Assembly: GCF_000156355.1 (NCBI RefSeq)
Contig: NZ_GG657889.1
Coordinates: 93,413 to 157,412 of the forward strand
Direction: 5' to 3'
Length of the DNA: 64,000 nt
Source: Methylophaga thiooxydans DMS010
GTDB lineage: Bacteria; Pseudomonadota; Gammaproteobacteria; Nitrosococcales; Methylophagaceae
Shown: in pieces, positions 1 to 9,184 of the stretch
Layout of the letters: every line of letters begins with the position of its first letter
How positions within the stretch are numbered: the stretch's first letter is position 1
The notes under the pieces: generated by a model
Database searches by the model: none
The model's input: the letters and a program-made list of their open reading frames with translations, nothing else
Told to the model about the DNA's origin: nothing
Translations under genes and position numbers: made by a program

Positions 1-262
1 CCCAATCCCAATGCTCTTTACGAACCACAAATAAATAATACCCTCTAATGGTACAGTCGTCTATTGGTTGAGTTCTCTCCTAATAATCTACGACGTCTTT
101 AATAAATTAGACCTCAAATCAACTCGTCCAGTTATACCGCCTTCAATCAGCATGAAAGTGCTGAGCTAGAATAATCGATGAGAAAATGTTTTCATTATCA
201 GCATGATATTTTAAATAGGATCAGTTAACGTAAAGGCTAACTTAGCTTGGTAGGTATTTACC

Positions 263-463
263 ATGAATGACGACAAAGAAGAAAATACGGGACACAAAGT
301 ACCAAAGACAGAAGATGATGCTTGGTATGAGGCATTGACCTCGAAAGCTTCAAGGCTCGCCGCTGACAGAATGTTTCGTGCGACGGCAGAGGAGCTCGCA
401 GAGAGCTATGTTGATCAAAAGTCTGCTTCTATCAAGAAAGCTTCCGAAAACCGGAATGAATAA
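263..463 (+). CDS. Hypothetical 66-aa hydrophilic protein
   Basis: I do not recognise this small ORF. It is strongly charged, has no membrane segment or signal peptide, and its middle (about residues 20-55) is rich in Ala, Glu and Arg/Lys and looks helical. The ATG has no convincing Shine-Dalgarno sequence; GGTAGG lies about 8 bases upstream. It runs toward a frameshifted DUF3644 gene on the other strand and lies in the AT-rich accessory region. It could be a genuine small cargo gene or a chance ORF. Even residue use and the absence of rare residues favour a real gene, weakly. Confidence 0.4.
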   Translation: MNDDKEENTGHKVPKTEDDAWYEALTSKASRLAADRMFRATAEELAESYVDQKSASIKKASENRNE

Positions 464-481
464 GTCAGCGATAATAGAACC

Positions 482-1210
482 TTAAACATTCCCAGTATGC
501 GCAAAACGGCGCAACTTTGAATTCGTACTATTACACTTCTTGAGCGTGAAATCAGCATCAGAATAAAAATAAGTCATATAAACGATTTCTGGCATCAGGA
601 GATGTACAGCGCTATCCCTATGGATGCGATACGCTCAATATTTTTCCTAACATTAGAGCTAGGTACATACAACATACTTAAACAAGCTCTGAGTGAAATT
701 GTCTCTTTCAATCCGCTTTTCGGGTTCTTTCGATATATTGTTTCTTCGCCATGTCTTTCTATTATTACTGCCTTGAGAAGTTGTTCCCAGGCTGTGCAAA
801 AAAGCATGACAAATGCATCCATTATGTTTTCAAGTGCAGGGCGGTTATAAAGCTCAAGTGCTAATAAAATATTGTCTTTTGCTTTATTAAAGAAGGGCCT
901 TAGCAAACTTGGATTTAAAGTTATGACCTAAACCACGCCGGTGTTTGCTTTGAAATAAAAGTTTTGCAAATTCGACTTCGTTTATAGAAGTGCAATTGTA
1001 TGCTTCATATAGCTCAACTCCAACCTTGCTTATGAGATCGGATAACTGACCTTTGGCAAGATACGTTTTGAATGTGACGTTTTTCCAACTTGTGGCATCG
1101 ACAAGCTGAGAGCATGTAATATGCTGGTGATTAGCTTCTTTCTTTTTTAAAAAAGAATGTAGATTAGTTATGGCGCTGCTTACCTTCACGCAGTATCCCT
1201 GTGAAAGCAT
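482..1210 (-). pseudogene. DUF3644-family protein, frameshifted
   Basis: Three pieces in different frames together read as one DUF3644 protein. The N-terminal piece covers about 1210-890. The middle piece, about 905-625, contains LALELYNRP and TAWEQLLKA. The third piece, about 638-482, contains RDSAVHLLMPEIV. The last two motifs fit the family pattern of an aromatic/helical core followed by LRDxAxHLL-PE. There is one frame change in the A/C/T runs around 890-906 and another near 625-640. DUF3644 proteins have no settled function and often lie in bacterial defence or accessory islands, as this one does. The third piece may be joined to foreign sequence after the PEIV motif. A sequencing error at either shift cannot be excluded. 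Confidence 0.6.
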
Positions 1211-1224
1211 AAATCTAAAAATCT

Positions 1225-1259
1225 CAGATGACGCTGAAAATCATTTTCAGCGTCATCTG
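1225..1259. repeat. Near-perfect 35-base inverted repeat
   Basis: Two perfectly complementary 17-base arms (1225-1241 and 1243-1259) are separated by a single base. The site lies just upstream of the DUF3644 gene start at 1210. A weak T-tract follows on the minus strand, so it could be a terminator for transcription entering from the right. It could also be a dimeric operator for the DUF3644 gene, or a relic end of a mobile element. Confidence 0.7.
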
Positions 1260-1497
1260 GGCTTATTGTATGGACTAGCTTTAAGCGCCAATTACGTTCG
1301 ATTACATTTTATGGTCGTAAAGCTGCAATTTATGGTCGACCCTACAAAAATGAAATTCATATATGCACCAATTAACATATGCGAGCAGCGAGATATTGAT
1401 GAATCTATTTCAATAGCAGTAACGGCATAACGTGGAGCTCTAGAACCTACATGAGGGGAATATGCTTCCACAGATGTACAAAAGAAATAGAATCGAT

Positions 1498-1794
1498 TTA
1501 GTTGTAGCGGCACTGGAGTGTAGTGAACTTCATGCTCTTTCTTGAAAAGATGGATGCATAACCTCGCCCAATATCTGCCACTAAATAATCTCCCGTTATA
1601 TTTTTACAATGTGTTTGGGGATGATATTCCGTCAGAAGGACTACCTCATTCATCAAGGCATTAATCATTGAGGCATCATCTCTATATGTTTCTAGTGCCG
1701 ATGTGAGCAGTGCAATAACACCTACTACTCCCACGATTCTCCCCATTCGCTTTAAACCAAGGAGTTCATCCCTATTTGTTATGGTTTGAACAGG
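1498..1794 (-). pseudogene. C-terminal part of the membrane-protein gene split by the mer element
   Basis: This is the 3' part of the gene whose 5' part lies at 6300-6761. Removing the ISL3 element and one copy of its target duplication joins codon 154 of the 5' part to this segment in frame, adding 98 residues and a stop. The segment starts FPVQTITNRDELLG and has one hydrophobic stretch, then a soluble tail. I do not recognise the family. An ORF reading leftward from 1848 through the element end is an artefact of the insertion. Confidence 0.75.
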
Positions 1795-1824
1795 GAAAAA
1801 TAGGGTATCCGGATTAAGTGGTTG
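1795..1824. repeat. Left end of the ISL3-mer element: target duplication plus terminal inverted repeat
   Basis: The 8-bp direct repeat GAAAAATA lies at 1795-1802, and the terminal inverted repeat starts GGGTATCCGGATTA at 1803. The first 22 bases match the right end, read inward from 6299, at 20 of 22 positions. An 8-bp duplication is what ISL3 elements produce. Confidence 0.93.
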
Positions 1825-1850
1825 ATGGGATCTTCCAGCCCCACCCAACC

Positions 1851-3179
1851 TTAGTCTTCACAGAAGGTTGATAGATCGACACCGAAGTTCTTCTCAGGCT
1901 CATACACTCCCATGCTGTAGGTCTTGATTGCTCTGCCCAGGAACGGGGATTCCTTGGTCTGCGGTGACTTCTTCTTGTGCTTAGTGGTATAGAGCATCCG
2001 GGCTCGCATCACCTCGAACGAATAGCCTCGCCCATCGCGGTTCTTGTCTTTAGCTAGCCGGTTGATCGATTCCGTGAAGGCGTTGGTGATCGGGATGTCG
2101 GTCTCAAAGTAGGCCAGCATCTCCTCACGCCAGCCACTGACGGCGCTGACAAGGTCCTTCCAGACCGCCTGTTGCCCTTGTGGGATGTCGTCAATCCAAG
2201 CAGTCAGCGCTTTCTCGGCATCACTCCGGTTGGTACAGCCCCAGATATGGTAAAACCGTTCTTTGTGCTCGTAGGCAGCCCGGAGTTGAGGAAAGGCCCC
2301 GGTCCAAGTCTCCATGATGAGCCGTTCGCGGTCCGAAATGTCGTGAGCCCGCTTTAGGAGTATCTTGCGATCACCCTTGAGGGTTCGGCGTTGGCCGGCC
2401 GTTAGCTCCTTCCTGAGATCCTTCCTGATCTTCTCCAACGCCTCATTGGCCATCCGCACGACGTGGAACTTATCGACCACAATGCGGGCCTGTGGTAGCA
2501 CCGCCTGAACAGCGCGACGGTAAGGCTTCCACATGTCCATGCTGACGATCTCCACCTGGTGGCGGTTGGCCATGCTCATGAGGCGCCTTGTCACTGCCTC
2601 TTGCTGGCGACTGGGTAGCAGATCTAGCAAGGTGCGCTCCTCCAGATTGGTCAGGATGCAACGGTAGCGGCGATTCAGGTATAGCTCGTCGATTCCTAGG
2701 TAGCGGGGCGTTTCGAAGGGGTGCCAAGCCGCTAGGAACTCAGCCTTCTTCCTGAATATCATGCGAACAGTCTTCTCATCGAGGCCAGTGGTATCTGCCA
2801 CGTAAGCGTAGGGATGGTTGAAGGCTTCTTTCTCGACGTGGCTGTATAGCCTCTGCGTCATGCGGTGTTCATCCACCATCCCCGGTAGCGCTGGTCGAAA
2901 TGTCTTCCCACATGCCCTGCATGTATAACGACGGCGGATCACCCAGAGGGTGACCCGCTTGCCATGGATAGGCAGATCACGGTAAGCGACGTCCCGCTTG
3001 CCGAACCTGACAAACTCCCCCTCTACGCCACATTCCTCACAGGCTATAGGCTCAGGGGCTTCGACTTGGAAGTGGAGATCGTGCTCCTCCTCCTTGATGT
3101 TCAAGATCTGGTACTTTGGAAGGCAGATGATATTGTCGGGCAGGCTGGTCATGTAAACAGTCTTTGTCGATATAGGCAT
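1851..3179 (-). CDS. tnpA: ISL3-family DDE transposase
   Basis: The 442-residue protein is of full family length. An N-terminal zinc ribbon has CEECG (about residue 35) and CRACG (about residue 86), followed by a helix-turn-helix region. The DDE catalytic domain shows the first Asp in YLGIDELYL, the second in RIVVDKFHVV, and the Glu in NAFTESINR. It cuts and joins the element ends. The stop is about 50 bases inside the left inverted repeat. An alternative start, MTSLPDN at residue 10, is possible, and neither start has a clear ribosome site. It is transcribed leftward, like merR. Confidence 0.95.
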   Translation of the reverse strand: MPISTKTVYMTSLPDNIICLPKYQILNIKEEEHDLHFQVEAPEPIACEECGVEGEFVRFGKRDVAYRDLPIHGKRVTLWVIRRRYTCRACGKTFRPALPGMVDEHRMTQRLYSHVEKEAFNHPYAYVADTTGLDEKTVRMIFRKKAEFLAAWHPFETPRYLGIDELYLNRRYRCILTNLEERTLLDLLPSRQQEAVTRRLMSMANRHQVEIVSMDMWKPYRRAVQAVLPQARIVVDKFHVVRMANEALEKIRKDLRKELTAGQRRTLKGDRKILLKRAHDISDRERLIMETWTGAFPQLRAAYEHKERFYHIWGCTNRSDAEKALTAWIDDIPQGQQAVWKDLVSAVSGWREEMLAYFETDIPITNAFTESINRLAKDKNRDGRGYSFEVMRARMLYTTKHKKKSPQTKESPFLGRAIKTYSMGVYEPEKNFGVDLSTFCED

Positions 3180-3231
3180 ATAGGCAATTGCGGCTCACTC
3201 GCTGAGTCGATTTCTACAAACTTCCGATGAG

Positions 3232-3666
3232 TTAGTCCCTTGGGTCTTCTGCCCCCCTGACCCCTGCATGCAATGATGCAATCAGTGGGCAAGTGATCTT
3301 TCCTTGGTGAGCGTGGCATCGATCGACCATTTTGCTCAGAATCTTCTCAATTTGCTCCAGTCTGTGGATCTTCTCACGCACGTCCCGCAATTTGTGCTCG
3401 CCGAGAACACTGGCATCCTGACAGTGGGTGCCATCTTCCAAGCGGAGTAGATCGCTGATCTCGTTGAGGCTAAAGCCCAACTGTTGCGCCGTTTTTACAA
3501 ACGTCAACCTGTCGATGTAAGACGAACCATAGCGTCGGATCCCACCGGGAGGACGTTCGGGCTCCGGTAATAGCCCTCGTCGCTGGTAATAACGGATCGT
3601 CTCGACATGCACCTTAGTTGCCTTCGCCAAACCACCAATGGTCAGTGAATTTCCTTTATCCTGCAT
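3232..3666 (-). CDS. merR: Mercury-responsive transcriptional regulator MerR
   Basis: The 144-residue protein is standard MerR length. It has an N-terminal winged helix (TIRYYQRRGLLPEPERPP, then GIRRY), a long dimerisation helix, and the three mercury-binding cysteines at 82, 117 and 126, the positions used in Tn501 MerR. It represses and, with Hg(II) bound, activates the divergent merT promoter by untwisting its 19-bp spacer. The gene starts 6 bases from the -35 element of that promoter. Confidence 0.97.
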   Translation of the reverse strand: MQDKGNSLTIGGLAKATKVHVETIRYYQRRGLLPEPERPPGGIRRYGSSYIDRLTFVKTAQQLGFSLNEISDLLRLEDGTHCQDASVLGEHKLRDVREKIHRLEQIEKILSKMVDRCHAHQGKITCPLIASLHAGVRGAEDPRD

Positions 3667-3671
3667 ACGTC

Positions 3672-3702
3672 TTGACTCCGTAGCTGACTACGGAAGTAAT
3701 CT
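3672..3702 (+). promoter_or_regulatory. merTPA promoter with MerR operator
   Basis: The -35 element is TTGACT (3672-3677) and the -10 is TAATCT (3697-3702). They are separated by the 19-bp spacer typical of MerR promoters. The spacer holds the dyad CCGTAG-CTGA-CTACGG (3678-3693), close to the Tn501 operator. Confidence 0.95.
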
Positions 3703-3739
3703 TATCTCAGTGAACAAAGTAAAGAAAGGTGAAAATGAT

Positions 3740-4090
3740 ATGTCAAAATCCAAATCTGGGCGTGGCCCCTTGGCTGCGGGGGGGATAGCGGCGATTCTCG
3801 CCTCGGCCTGTTGTCTTGGGCCGCTGGTGCTGATCACACTGGGTGTTTCCGGTGCCTGGATCAGTAACCTCACGGCTCTCGAACCCTATCGTCCAATTTT
3901 CATCGGCGTCGCATTGGTGGCCATGTTCTTCGCTTGGCGCCGCATCTATAGGCCAGTGGAAGAATGCCAGCCCGGGGAAGTCTGTGCCGCTCCACAAGTC
4001 CGAGTCGCCTATAAAGTGATCTTCTGGGTGGTGTCAGTGTTGATCCTGATTGCCATGTTGTTCCCCTACGTCCTGCCCCTGTTCGATTAA
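3740..4090 (+). CDS. merT: Mercuric ion transporter MerT
   Basis: From the ATG at 3740 the protein is 116 residues, the usual MerT length. The ribosome site AAAGGTGA lies 7 bases upstream, so longer in-frame starts are not used. It has three hydrophobic segments (about 11-40, 50-66 and 91-113). Cys24-Cys25 lie in the first segment and Cys76/Cys82 in the cytoplasmic loop, as in Tn501 MerT. It takes Hg(II) from periplasmic MerP and passes it inside to MerA. It is the first gene of the mer operon. Confidence 0.96.
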   Translation: MSKSKSGRGPLAAGGIAAILASACCLGPLVLITLGVSGAWISNLTALEPYRPIFIGVALVAMFFAWRRIYRPVEECQPGEVCAAPQVRVAYKVIFWVVSVLILIAMLFPYVLPLFD

Positions 4091-4102
4091 AAGGATATTT
4101 CC

Positions 4103-4399
4103 ATGAAAGCTCGTTTTGCCCTTATTACACTTCTCGCCCTGCTTAGTATGCCAGCCTTGGCGGCCCAGCAGACTGTCACCTTATCGGTGCCGGGTATGAC
4201 TTGCCCGGCCTGTCCGTTCACCGTCAAAGCCGCCCTCAATAAGGTGAACGGCGTCATGCAAGTTGATGTGAGCTATCCGGCTCGTGAAGCCGTGGTCACC
4301 TTCGATGGCACCCTGACATCTGTGGAGGCATTGACACAAGCCACCACCAACGCCGGCTACCCCTCGAGCCCTACAGCCTCGGAAGAAGATCCGGAATAA
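4103..4399 (+). CDS. merP: Periplasmic mercury-binding protein MerP
   Basis: The 98-residue precursor has a signal peptide ending ALAA (about residue 21) and a single heavy-metal-associated domain. The metal site is GMTCPAC (Cys34 and Cys37 of the precursor). It binds Hg(II) in the periplasm and delivers it to MerT, encoded 12 bases upstream. The C-terminal tail (SPTASEEDPE) is slightly longer and more acidic than in Tn501 MerP. Confidence 0.96.
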   Translation: MKARFALITLLALLSMPALAAQQTVTLSVPGMTCPACPFTVKAALNKVNGVMQVDVSYPAREAVVTFDGTLTSVEALTQATTNAGYPSSPTASEEDPE

Positions 4400-4402
4400 C
4401 AC

Positions 4403-5987
<1,585 letters not shown>

Positions 5988-6062
5988 ACGATATGAATGC
6001 ATGCGTGATGTCGTCATGAAACACCATTTGGATTGGGCATCAACACCACTAAGAGTTCTATT

Positions 6063-6152
6063 ATGACGAACATGACACCAACTGCTTGCGGGATGATGGG
6101 GGTTATGGGCTGGATGATGCCCATGACAGATATTACCTTACTGTTACGCTGA
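6063..6152 (+). CDS. Very short Met-rich ORF downstream of merA
   Basis: This is a 29-codon ORF with repeated Met and Gly (CGMMGVMGWMMPMT), 75 bases after merA and inside the element. A weak AAGAG precedes the ATG. It may be the start of a lost small metal-related membrane protein, or chance. Confidence 0.2.
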   Translation: MTNMTPTACGMMGVMGWMMPMTDITLLLR

Positions 6153-6220
6153 TCTTGAGTATCACTTACTTGTTTGCTGAAGTATCTATTATCTAGCAAA
6201 TGAGTGTACTGAGCCAGATG

Positions 6221-6236
6221 TCAACCAGTTAATCCG
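6221..6236 (-). repeat. Subterminal copy of the inverted-repeat core
   Basis: Read on the minus strand this is CGGATTAACTGGTTGA, in the same orientation as the right terminal repeat and about 60 bases inside it. It matches the left terminal repeat at 15 of 16 positions, better than the true right end does over the same stretch. It may be a second transposase-binding site or an older end. Confidence 0.55.
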
Positions 6237-6277
6237 TTGTGGGTTGAGCTTGCCGGCCACCTTTCTATCTCGCATAC

Positions 6278-6307
6278 CAACCAGATAATCCGGATACCCG
6301 AAAAATA
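6278..6307. repeat. Right end of the ISL3-mer element: terminal inverted repeat plus target duplication
   Basis: The inverted repeat ends CGGATACCC at 6299 and is followed directly by GAAAAATA (6300-6307), identical to the 8 bases left of the element at 1795-1802. It lies within the reading frame of the interrupted gene. Confidence 0.93.
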
Positions 6308-6761
6308 TTATGGAAAGCACCATATAGACTACAACGATGATCAAGAGAACTACCATCCAACTTGGCACAAGAGCTAATGAAGTTAATAAAAGCTGTGCTT
6401 GAGGAAGTGTGGCTGGATCCAATGATGTCAATTCATTAATGAATTTATCAGCTTGGATTTTCGCTACTGAATAGGATGAGAATGTAAGAAAAGCAAATAA
6501 CACCTTGAACCATTTATGTTCCCATAATGTACATATCAGTCGAGCTGACTCGATGAGAAATGCACACGTCAGTAAAGCAATACAAACGGGGCCAATTATT
6601 TGTGCAACGGATTGGGTAACGTTAGTTTGACCAAATAGTGTGAAAGGTATGGTGATTACTAAATAGATAGATAATAGCGTCCCAGCCAAAGCATAAAACT
6701 TAGAACATGGCCTTAGCTGAACGAAATACATTATAAAGTCGCGAATCTTTTCAGACATCAT
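6300..6761 (-). pseudogene. N-terminal part of a CBASS-adjacent membrane-protein gene, interrupted by the mer element
   Basis: There are 154 host codons from the ATG at 6761, which follows AAGGA at 6766-6770. The ORF then reads 36 codons into the element to a stop at 6189, giving a chimeric 190-residue product. Four membrane helices are visible (about 24-44, 53-75, 84-102 and 131-152). Joined to 1498-1794 the original product is 252 residues: helices, one more hydrophobic stretch, then a soluble tail. I do not recognise the family. Its position downstream of cap3 on the same strand suggests it belonged to the defence cargo, which is an inference. Confidence 0.8.
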
Positions 6762-6762
6762 T

Positions 6763-6988
6763 TCATCCTTGTGTTGGCGTTAAAATCCAAGCCAATTCAT
6801 CAGTTTCTTCATGATAGTGTTGAATGCACCAGCAATTGACTGGCTTCTTGAGAAACTTCATCTACCCACATAACTTGACCATGTCGGGTGATGTAATGAG
6901 AATTCTAGGAATAACTCCAATTCCTTATGGATGTCCGCATGGATACTTTCTCACCCTGGACCTGTACTTTCCAAGCGCATGATTTCAT
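6763..6988 (-). pseudogene. Decayed small ORF between cap3 and the split membrane gene
   Basis: Four segments read as ordinary protein but lie in successive different frames. They are MKSCAWKVQVQGEKVSMR from the ATG at 6988, then DIHKELELFLEFS, then HYITRHGQVMWVDEVSQEAS, then HYHEETDELAWILTPTQG ending at 6763. The intact product would have been about 75 residues. The final stop lies next to the ribosome site of the membrane-protein gene. I do not recognise the family. The reconstruction needs three indels of mixed direction, so part of it may be chance. Confidence 0.35.
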
Positions 6989-7026
6989 TGTTTTGACTTA
7001 GGCTCTGGTTGGTCGAGTCAATACAG

Positions 7027-7497
7027 CTAGCATAATAGTTCTCCGACCCAAATACTTTTTGTACCAGCAATGAGGAAAATGGCTTGTTGTCCGTTGCGGT
7101 TTTTATTGAACTTACACCAGCCAGCTGTGTCAACACCCGATGGATACGGATCAGGGACTGGATGAGTATGCCACTCCCCGAGGCAGTTGATTTCTCCACC
7201 TGTCTCGATATACCACTGTTTAACCTTTTTTACGTGTTCTGGGTCCTTTCGGTTGAAATAGTTTCGACCGTAGCAGTCTCCTTGTTGTGGGACTGTTATG
7301 TCCATAACATGGAGGTCATTCCCTTTATAGTAGCCCGTTAAAAAGCCTCCAGACTCAGGTGAGAGCTCTGATCTTTGTCGGTAACGGTCTATGAGATCTA
7401 AAATATTAGGATCTATATAAAGATGACCGCCATTACCCATATCCCACAGTTGTTCATCTCTGGAGATAAACCGTCTCAGCGATTGCATATTGGGCAC
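7027..7497 (-). CDS. cap3: CBASS JAB/JAMM-family peptidase Cap3
   Basis: The 156-residue JAMM metallopeptidase has Glu48 (PESGG), the HTHP zinc motif at His110/His112, Ser120 and Asp123 (YPSGVD). In type II CBASS, Cap3 removes Cap2-attached partners from the CD-NTase C-terminus and so resets the system. The gene starts 22 bases inside the end of cap2. The first codon is GTG; the ATG three codons later (7488) is an alternative. It is the last gene of the recognisable operon. Confidence 0.92.
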   Translation of the reverse strand: MPNMQSLRRFISRDEQLWDMGNGGHLYIDPNILDLIDRYRQRSELSPESGGFLTGYYKGNDLHVMDITVPQQGDCYGRNYFNRKDPEHVKKVKQWYIETGGEINCLGEWHTHPVPDPYPSGVDTAGWCKFNKNRNGQQAIFLIAGTKSIWVGELLC

Positions 7498-9182
7498 TCA
7501 CTGGCGATTTTAGGCGACAAACTGGGACGATTCTGGCAGACATCGCTATTGATGGTATGAAAATTCAGTGTATTAGTTACCTTATCAGATAGATAATCAT
7601 AAAGAAGGGTCATTGCTTGTGTAGCAGCTATCATTGAGACAGTGGACGCATAGGCATGGTAACTATGGTGACAACTTCCAAACACCGGTGAGTCCTGCTC
7701 TGAGTTTTTGCTCAGTATATATCGAGGTTCGTATGTGTTGTTGACAAGACGCCACAAGCATCGAAAACAGGCTGAGCCATGTTTTTTTCTGTCATTTAGA
7801 AAGGCAACAGTAGCTGCGCCATGAGCATGTACCCAACTGTGTAAGACTACTGGATTCAGATTATTTTTTGACAAGTAGTCAGGTATAGCAATGCTGACAG
7901 TTTGTGAGCCTGTGGCATCTATAACTACAGAATTTTCTGATATAAGATCCCAACAATTCGTTAGTGACTTCCCATGATGTTTAATATTTAAATACGGAAA
8001 ATCACGACGTAAATGATTCGCTAAAGCTAAAGCTTTATTTTCATCTAATTCACCTGCCCCAAGGAGGTGACGGCCAATGTTTTCAATGCTAAAAAAATCA
8101 GGGTCGACAATATGCAATTTCCCATGCGGTCCCCAGCCGGCACCGTGAGCACAAAGCAACTTGGCCAGATGACCACCGATCGTTCCAGCTCCAACTAATA
8201 TAACTCGTTTATTTCTGAGAGAGGGCTCAGTATTAGGTGTATTTCGGGTTTGAATATAACCTGGATCAGCACGGTTAAGACTATAACGAATGATTTCATT
8301 TCGATCCGCTTTCAACATTCTTTCAGCTTTACCGAGCCGCCCATGACCTATCTCTTGAGCTGTGACTTCAGGAATATTGAAGCTAAAACCACATCCAAGT
8401 GTTTCAATACTATTTTGATTCGGCCAAATTAAAACAACACCTACACGTGTGCTATAACCTGATTGTCTTTTTTTCCCTTTGGGGATAATCGAGTTTCGAA
8501 TAAGTCTCACTAGGTTAGTAACACTGCATGGAGAATTCTCGTTCATCCAACTCAGTAGCTGATCAAGCCTTTTGGGAGGCCAGGTTTCAGTATCAAATAT
8601 AGTCGCCGGACGAGTAAGTCTTAAAACAACCCATGAGGTGCCGGGACTAACCTCCTGCTCTCTTTTGACCCAACTCTTGTCACCTTCATTTGGAATCAGC
8701 CATTGTCGTTGACTACCATGTTCTTTGATTTGGAGAAATTGCTGACCATTCTGAACTACACCAGCAACATGAAGTGTTTTATTTGAACCCCAGTAACCAG
8801 CAAAGTCTCGCGCAATAACATCATCAGATGCGATACCAGCGAGATTGTCTTGGAGAAGTTTTTCGATCCGTTCGAGTGCACCGGCAACTAACTCTGCTGC
8901 CATAGAGGAGTCCCACCAAGAGCGACTCTCATCCACAAAACAAATTTTTCCTTCGTGGTTAATATGACGAAACCCAAATGCTGCCCGCATTTTAGAGTTA
9001 TGAGGCCATTCTGGCAGATAGGCTTGAGGGTAATTAAATTTACCTTCGAGAAATCGTAGTTCTAGTTGTAATTTCCATGTCTCAATATCGATACGCCCTG
9101 TAAAACAGGGCGTATCAGTGAGGGCAATTGCTCTTGTAGCGGCAAAGCCTCTCGTATTTAGAAATCGTTCAATAGTCTCCAT
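7476..9182 (-). CDS. cap2: CBASS E1/E2 fusion Cap2 (ThiF-like)
   Basis: Cap2 conjugates the CD-NTase C-terminus to a target and primes it for activity. The protein is 568 residues from the ATG at 9182, or 570 from the TTG at 9188. An E2-like N-terminal domain has its probable catalytic Cys near residue 81 (GKICFVDES). A linker is followed by an E1/ThiF adenylation domain with the nucleotide-binding GAGTIGGHLAK near residue 331 and the acidic VDPDFFSIENIGRH. Candidate E1 cysteines lie in ACFRC and GSCHHSY, and the C-terminus ends SECPICNR. The start lies next to the CD-NTase stop. Confidence 0.93.
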   Translation of the reverse strand: METIERFLNTRGFAATRAIALTDTPCFTGRIDIETWKLQLELRFLEGKFNYPQAYLPEWPHNSKMRAAFGFRHINHEGKICFVDESRSWWDSSMAAELVAGALERIEKLLQDNLAGIASDDVIARDFAGYWGSNKTLHVAGVVQNGQQFLQIKEHGSQRQWLIPNEGDKSWVKREQEVSPGTSWVVLRLTRPATIFDTETWPPKRLDQLLSWMNENSPCSVTNLVRLIRNSIIPKGKKRQSGYSTRVGVVLIWPNQNSIETLGCGFSFNIPEVTAQEIGHGRLGKAERMLKADRNEIIRYSLNRADPGYIQTRNTPNTEPSLRNKRVILVGAGTIGGHLAKLLCAHGAGWGPHGKLHIVDPDFFSIENIGRHLLGAGELDENKALALANHLRRDFPYLNIKHHGKSLTNCWDLISENSVVIDATGSQTVSIAIPDYLSKNNLNPVVLHSWVHAHGAATVAFLNDRKKHGSACFRCLWRLVNNTYEPRYILSKNSEQDSPVFGSCHHSYHAYASTVSMIAATQAMTLLYDYLSDKVTNTLNFHTINSDVCQNRPSLSPKIASECPICNR

Positions 9183-9184
9183 TA

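Noticed and set aside
1170..1430. Plus-strand ORF across the large inverted repeat
   Set aside because: It overlaps the DUF3644 start, runs through the palindrome and has no ribosome site or family resemblance.
1803..1848. Start of a 116-residue protein reading leftward from 1848
   Set aside because: The first 18 codons lie in the element end or in the target duplication, so they are not part of the host gene.
3457..3666. MerR as a generic metal regulator such as CueR or ZntR
   Set aside because: Cys82, Cys117 and Cys126 and the Tn501-type operator identify mercury MerR.
6221..6236. Right terminus of the ISL3 element
   Set aside because: It matches the left inverted repeat well, but no 8-bp duplication follows. 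The end at 6299 has the exact duplication and matches from the first base.
6189..6761. Intact 190-residue membrane-protein gene
   Set aside because: The last 36 codons are the inverted repeat and interior of the ISL3 element. The true gene continues at 1794-1498.
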